A DNA stretch of 64,000 nucleotides, from assembly GCA_963693285.1 (NCBI GenBank), contig OY848918.1, forward strand, positions 2,425,501 to 2,489,500. Reading direction: 5' to 3'. The DNA comes from Xestospongia muta (taxonomy: Eukaryota > Porifera > Demospongiae > Haplosclerida > Petrosiidae). A program made the translations under genes and the position numbers. The first letter of the stretch is position 1. Each line of letters opens with the position of its first letter. Below the pieces are notes generated by a model. It did not search any database and was not told the DNA's origin. It saw nothing but the letters and a program-made list of their open reading frames with translations. Positions 62,262 to 64,000 of this stretch are shown piece by piece.

Positions 62262-64000
62262 TTAATTGATATTAACATAATCAGGTGTTATTGTAACAAG
62301 TTCATAAGATGTATTCTGTGTCATTCTTATCTCATATTGTTTAGCATCTTCATATGATATATTATGTTGTATAGTTATATCATCATCACTACTATTACAC
62401 TCTATAATATAATATAATTAGATTATATTACATGTATACATGATATACATACTTTGTATCTTCTTTATATAATAAACACCCACACATACAACACTGACAA
62501 TACTAATTAATATTATTAAGATACTAATGATGATCACAGTGGTAACTATTATAACTAGAGAGAGAGGAGTTATATATAAATATTTAATTATATATTAACA
62601 TACTAGGAAAACTCTGAGATCCAGGTACTGTTATTATATTAGTAGTTGATGGTATGACTATTGTAGAATAACTTTGTACAGTGGGAGTAATATCTGTATT
62701 ACAATAATTATGATATAGTTCTGTATTATTATATAATGATATAGTCTTTTATGATGTCACTATATCTTACTTAAAGTAGATCCAGTCACTATCATTATGT
62801 TGGTAGTTGATGGTAGGATTGTTGTAGAATAACTTTGTACAGTAGGAGTGATATCTATATTGTTAGATAATGATATAGTCTTTTATGATAATACTATATC
62901 TTACTTAAATTAAATATCAATGGATCACTCTGTCCAACATTATTACTGAAGCTAATAGAGAGAGTACACAGCTGATGTTGAGGGGCTAACAGACTATCTG
63001 TTACGTTCATAGAATATTCTACTAGATATGTTTTATTAAAAATAACTACATCATCACATTGTACAGTGACTGTAGCATTCTCTGGAGCTTCAGATGAACA
63101 TTCCAGAATAATCTACAGTAACTATGGTAATAATATAGTAACCAATATTGGATAGACTCACTGGTATATTAAACATCAACTTGACTTCATTATTTATATA
63201 GGAAAGAATAGTAAATGTAGTATTTTCTTTGACAGATCTTGGAACTAAAATGACATTATAAAATAAACACACATATTAGTTATTTTAATTAACCTCTTTG
63301 AAAAGAGAAGGTACTATTGTTATGTTCTCCTTCACCCAGTTCATTTATACCATATATGGTATATGTATATCGATGATGAAATAATTCCTGATCTTCATAC
63401 TTGTATTCATTTCCATTAATAGATACATTTTGTAATAACATTTTGTTGACATCATCATATATCAGTAGTATATAGTAAGATATCTGGACTCTACTGTCTA
63501 CATTAGGTGGATCCCAACTGATAGTAATAACAGTACAGTTGTCAAGTGATGAAGTGATATTGATAACAGAAGTAAGAAAACCTGTCTCATACAAGAGATA
63601 ATACACACACACAACATAACAAGTGATATATAACTTACCAAATGGAAATACATTGATAGTATGTCCAGCTGGATTACTAAGAATTACCTCAACAAGATAT
63701 GTCCTCAAGTTAACAGGTGATGATATATTAACTATTATCAGTTGATTATCAACTAAAGACAGTGTCATATCATTAGATAATGTTTGTTGTAGAACATCAT
63801 TAGAGTCCTTGATATTTACTATAACATTAGTAGGATACTCACCAATACATAGACTACTGACCTAGTACAGAGATAACATCATAACAAAGAAATATAAATT
63901 ATTATAACTGACTATACCAACTAACCCTAATTACAATATATGTGACTTGATTTGCAAAAAGGGACCACTTCTTTCAAAATATTTGTGATCTAGTTTGTGA
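62262..64000 (-). CDS. Receptor F: paralogue of receptor E, 5' end outside window
   Basis: Exons right to left: an uncertain partial exon ending at 63926, then 63639-63861, 63294-63581, 63162-63244, 62905-63112, 62771-62854, 62604-62693, 62453-62554 and 62262-62401; phases agree from 63861 on. 63639-63861 matches receptor E exon 5 ('CIGEYPTNVIVNIKDS' versus 'CPGEYPTNAIVDIKNS'). 63294-63581 is an FN3 ('VITISWDPPNVDS'). 62905-63112 is a cysteine-containing beta domain. Two adjacent stalk exons are tandem duplicates (both start 'DITPTVQSYST'). The TM is 'IIISILIILISIVSVVCVG'; the tail has 'NTSYELVTI' and ends 'PDYVNIN', the same ITSM and YxN motifs as receptor E. Tail and TM exons are much closer to E than the ectodomain is. 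Confidence 0.8.

Overview
The window is eukaryotic and most likely from a demosponge, close to Amphimedon queenslandica. It is AT-rich, nearly all its genes are split by introns of roughly 40-100 bases, and it encodes SRCR, immunoglobulin (Ig), fibronectin III (FN3) and somatomedin-B (SMB) surface proteins in a sponge-like mix next to an animal-type TRAPPC10 gene. The species is an inference; the exon structures below were read by hand from splice sites and reading-frame phase, and each complete model closes in frame.

Layout: (1) 1-5083, minus strand: the 5' half of an Ig/FN3 receptor gene (A), a broken copy of TRAPPC10, and a run of orphan cytoplasmic-tail exons. (2) 5131-7276: a pogo-type transposase scrap and a short-tailed Ig/FN3 receptor on the plus strand (C). 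(3) 7948-22817: a 5'-truncated receptor built from shuffled and fused exons (D), then a decayed tandem array of transmembrane (TM) and tail exons, a Penelope-like element, and an orphan TM exon. (4) 23058-30799, minus: receptor B (484 aa, C-terminal ITIM) and a complete 23-exon TRAPPC10 (1154 aa). The block A + broken TRAPPC10 is a copy of the block B + TRAPPC10. (5) 31158-33650, minus: receptor E (552 aa, ITSM tail), head to head with receptor G (33935-36329, plus, 591 aa); H (39233-42363, plus, 787 aa) is a close paralogue of G with a long tail carrying two ITIMs and a PPxY motif. (6) 43902-49665, plus: a 1480-aa protein with nine SRCR, two SMB and two FN3 domains (I). (7) 51118-54672 and 56916-60743, minus: two intronless beta-helix multi-pass membrane proteins (J, K), with truncated relics at 37.5-38.7 and 50.3 kb. 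(8) 61133-64000: an SRCR pseudogene and receptor F, a paralogue of E cut by the window edge.

Apart from TRAPPC10 (a housekeeping vesicle-tethering subunit), almost every gene is a duplicated cell-surface protein. The Ig/FN3 receptors have diverse ectodomains, exons that begin and end mostly in phase 1, and tails rich in phosphotyrosine motifs (ITIM, ITSM, YxxP, YxN). Similar ectodomains are joined to long signalling tails or to almost no tail. This is the pattern of paired immune or allorecognition receptors, and I regard the region as a candidate sponge recognition-receptor cluster. That function is inference; the sequence shows architecture, duplication and motifs only.
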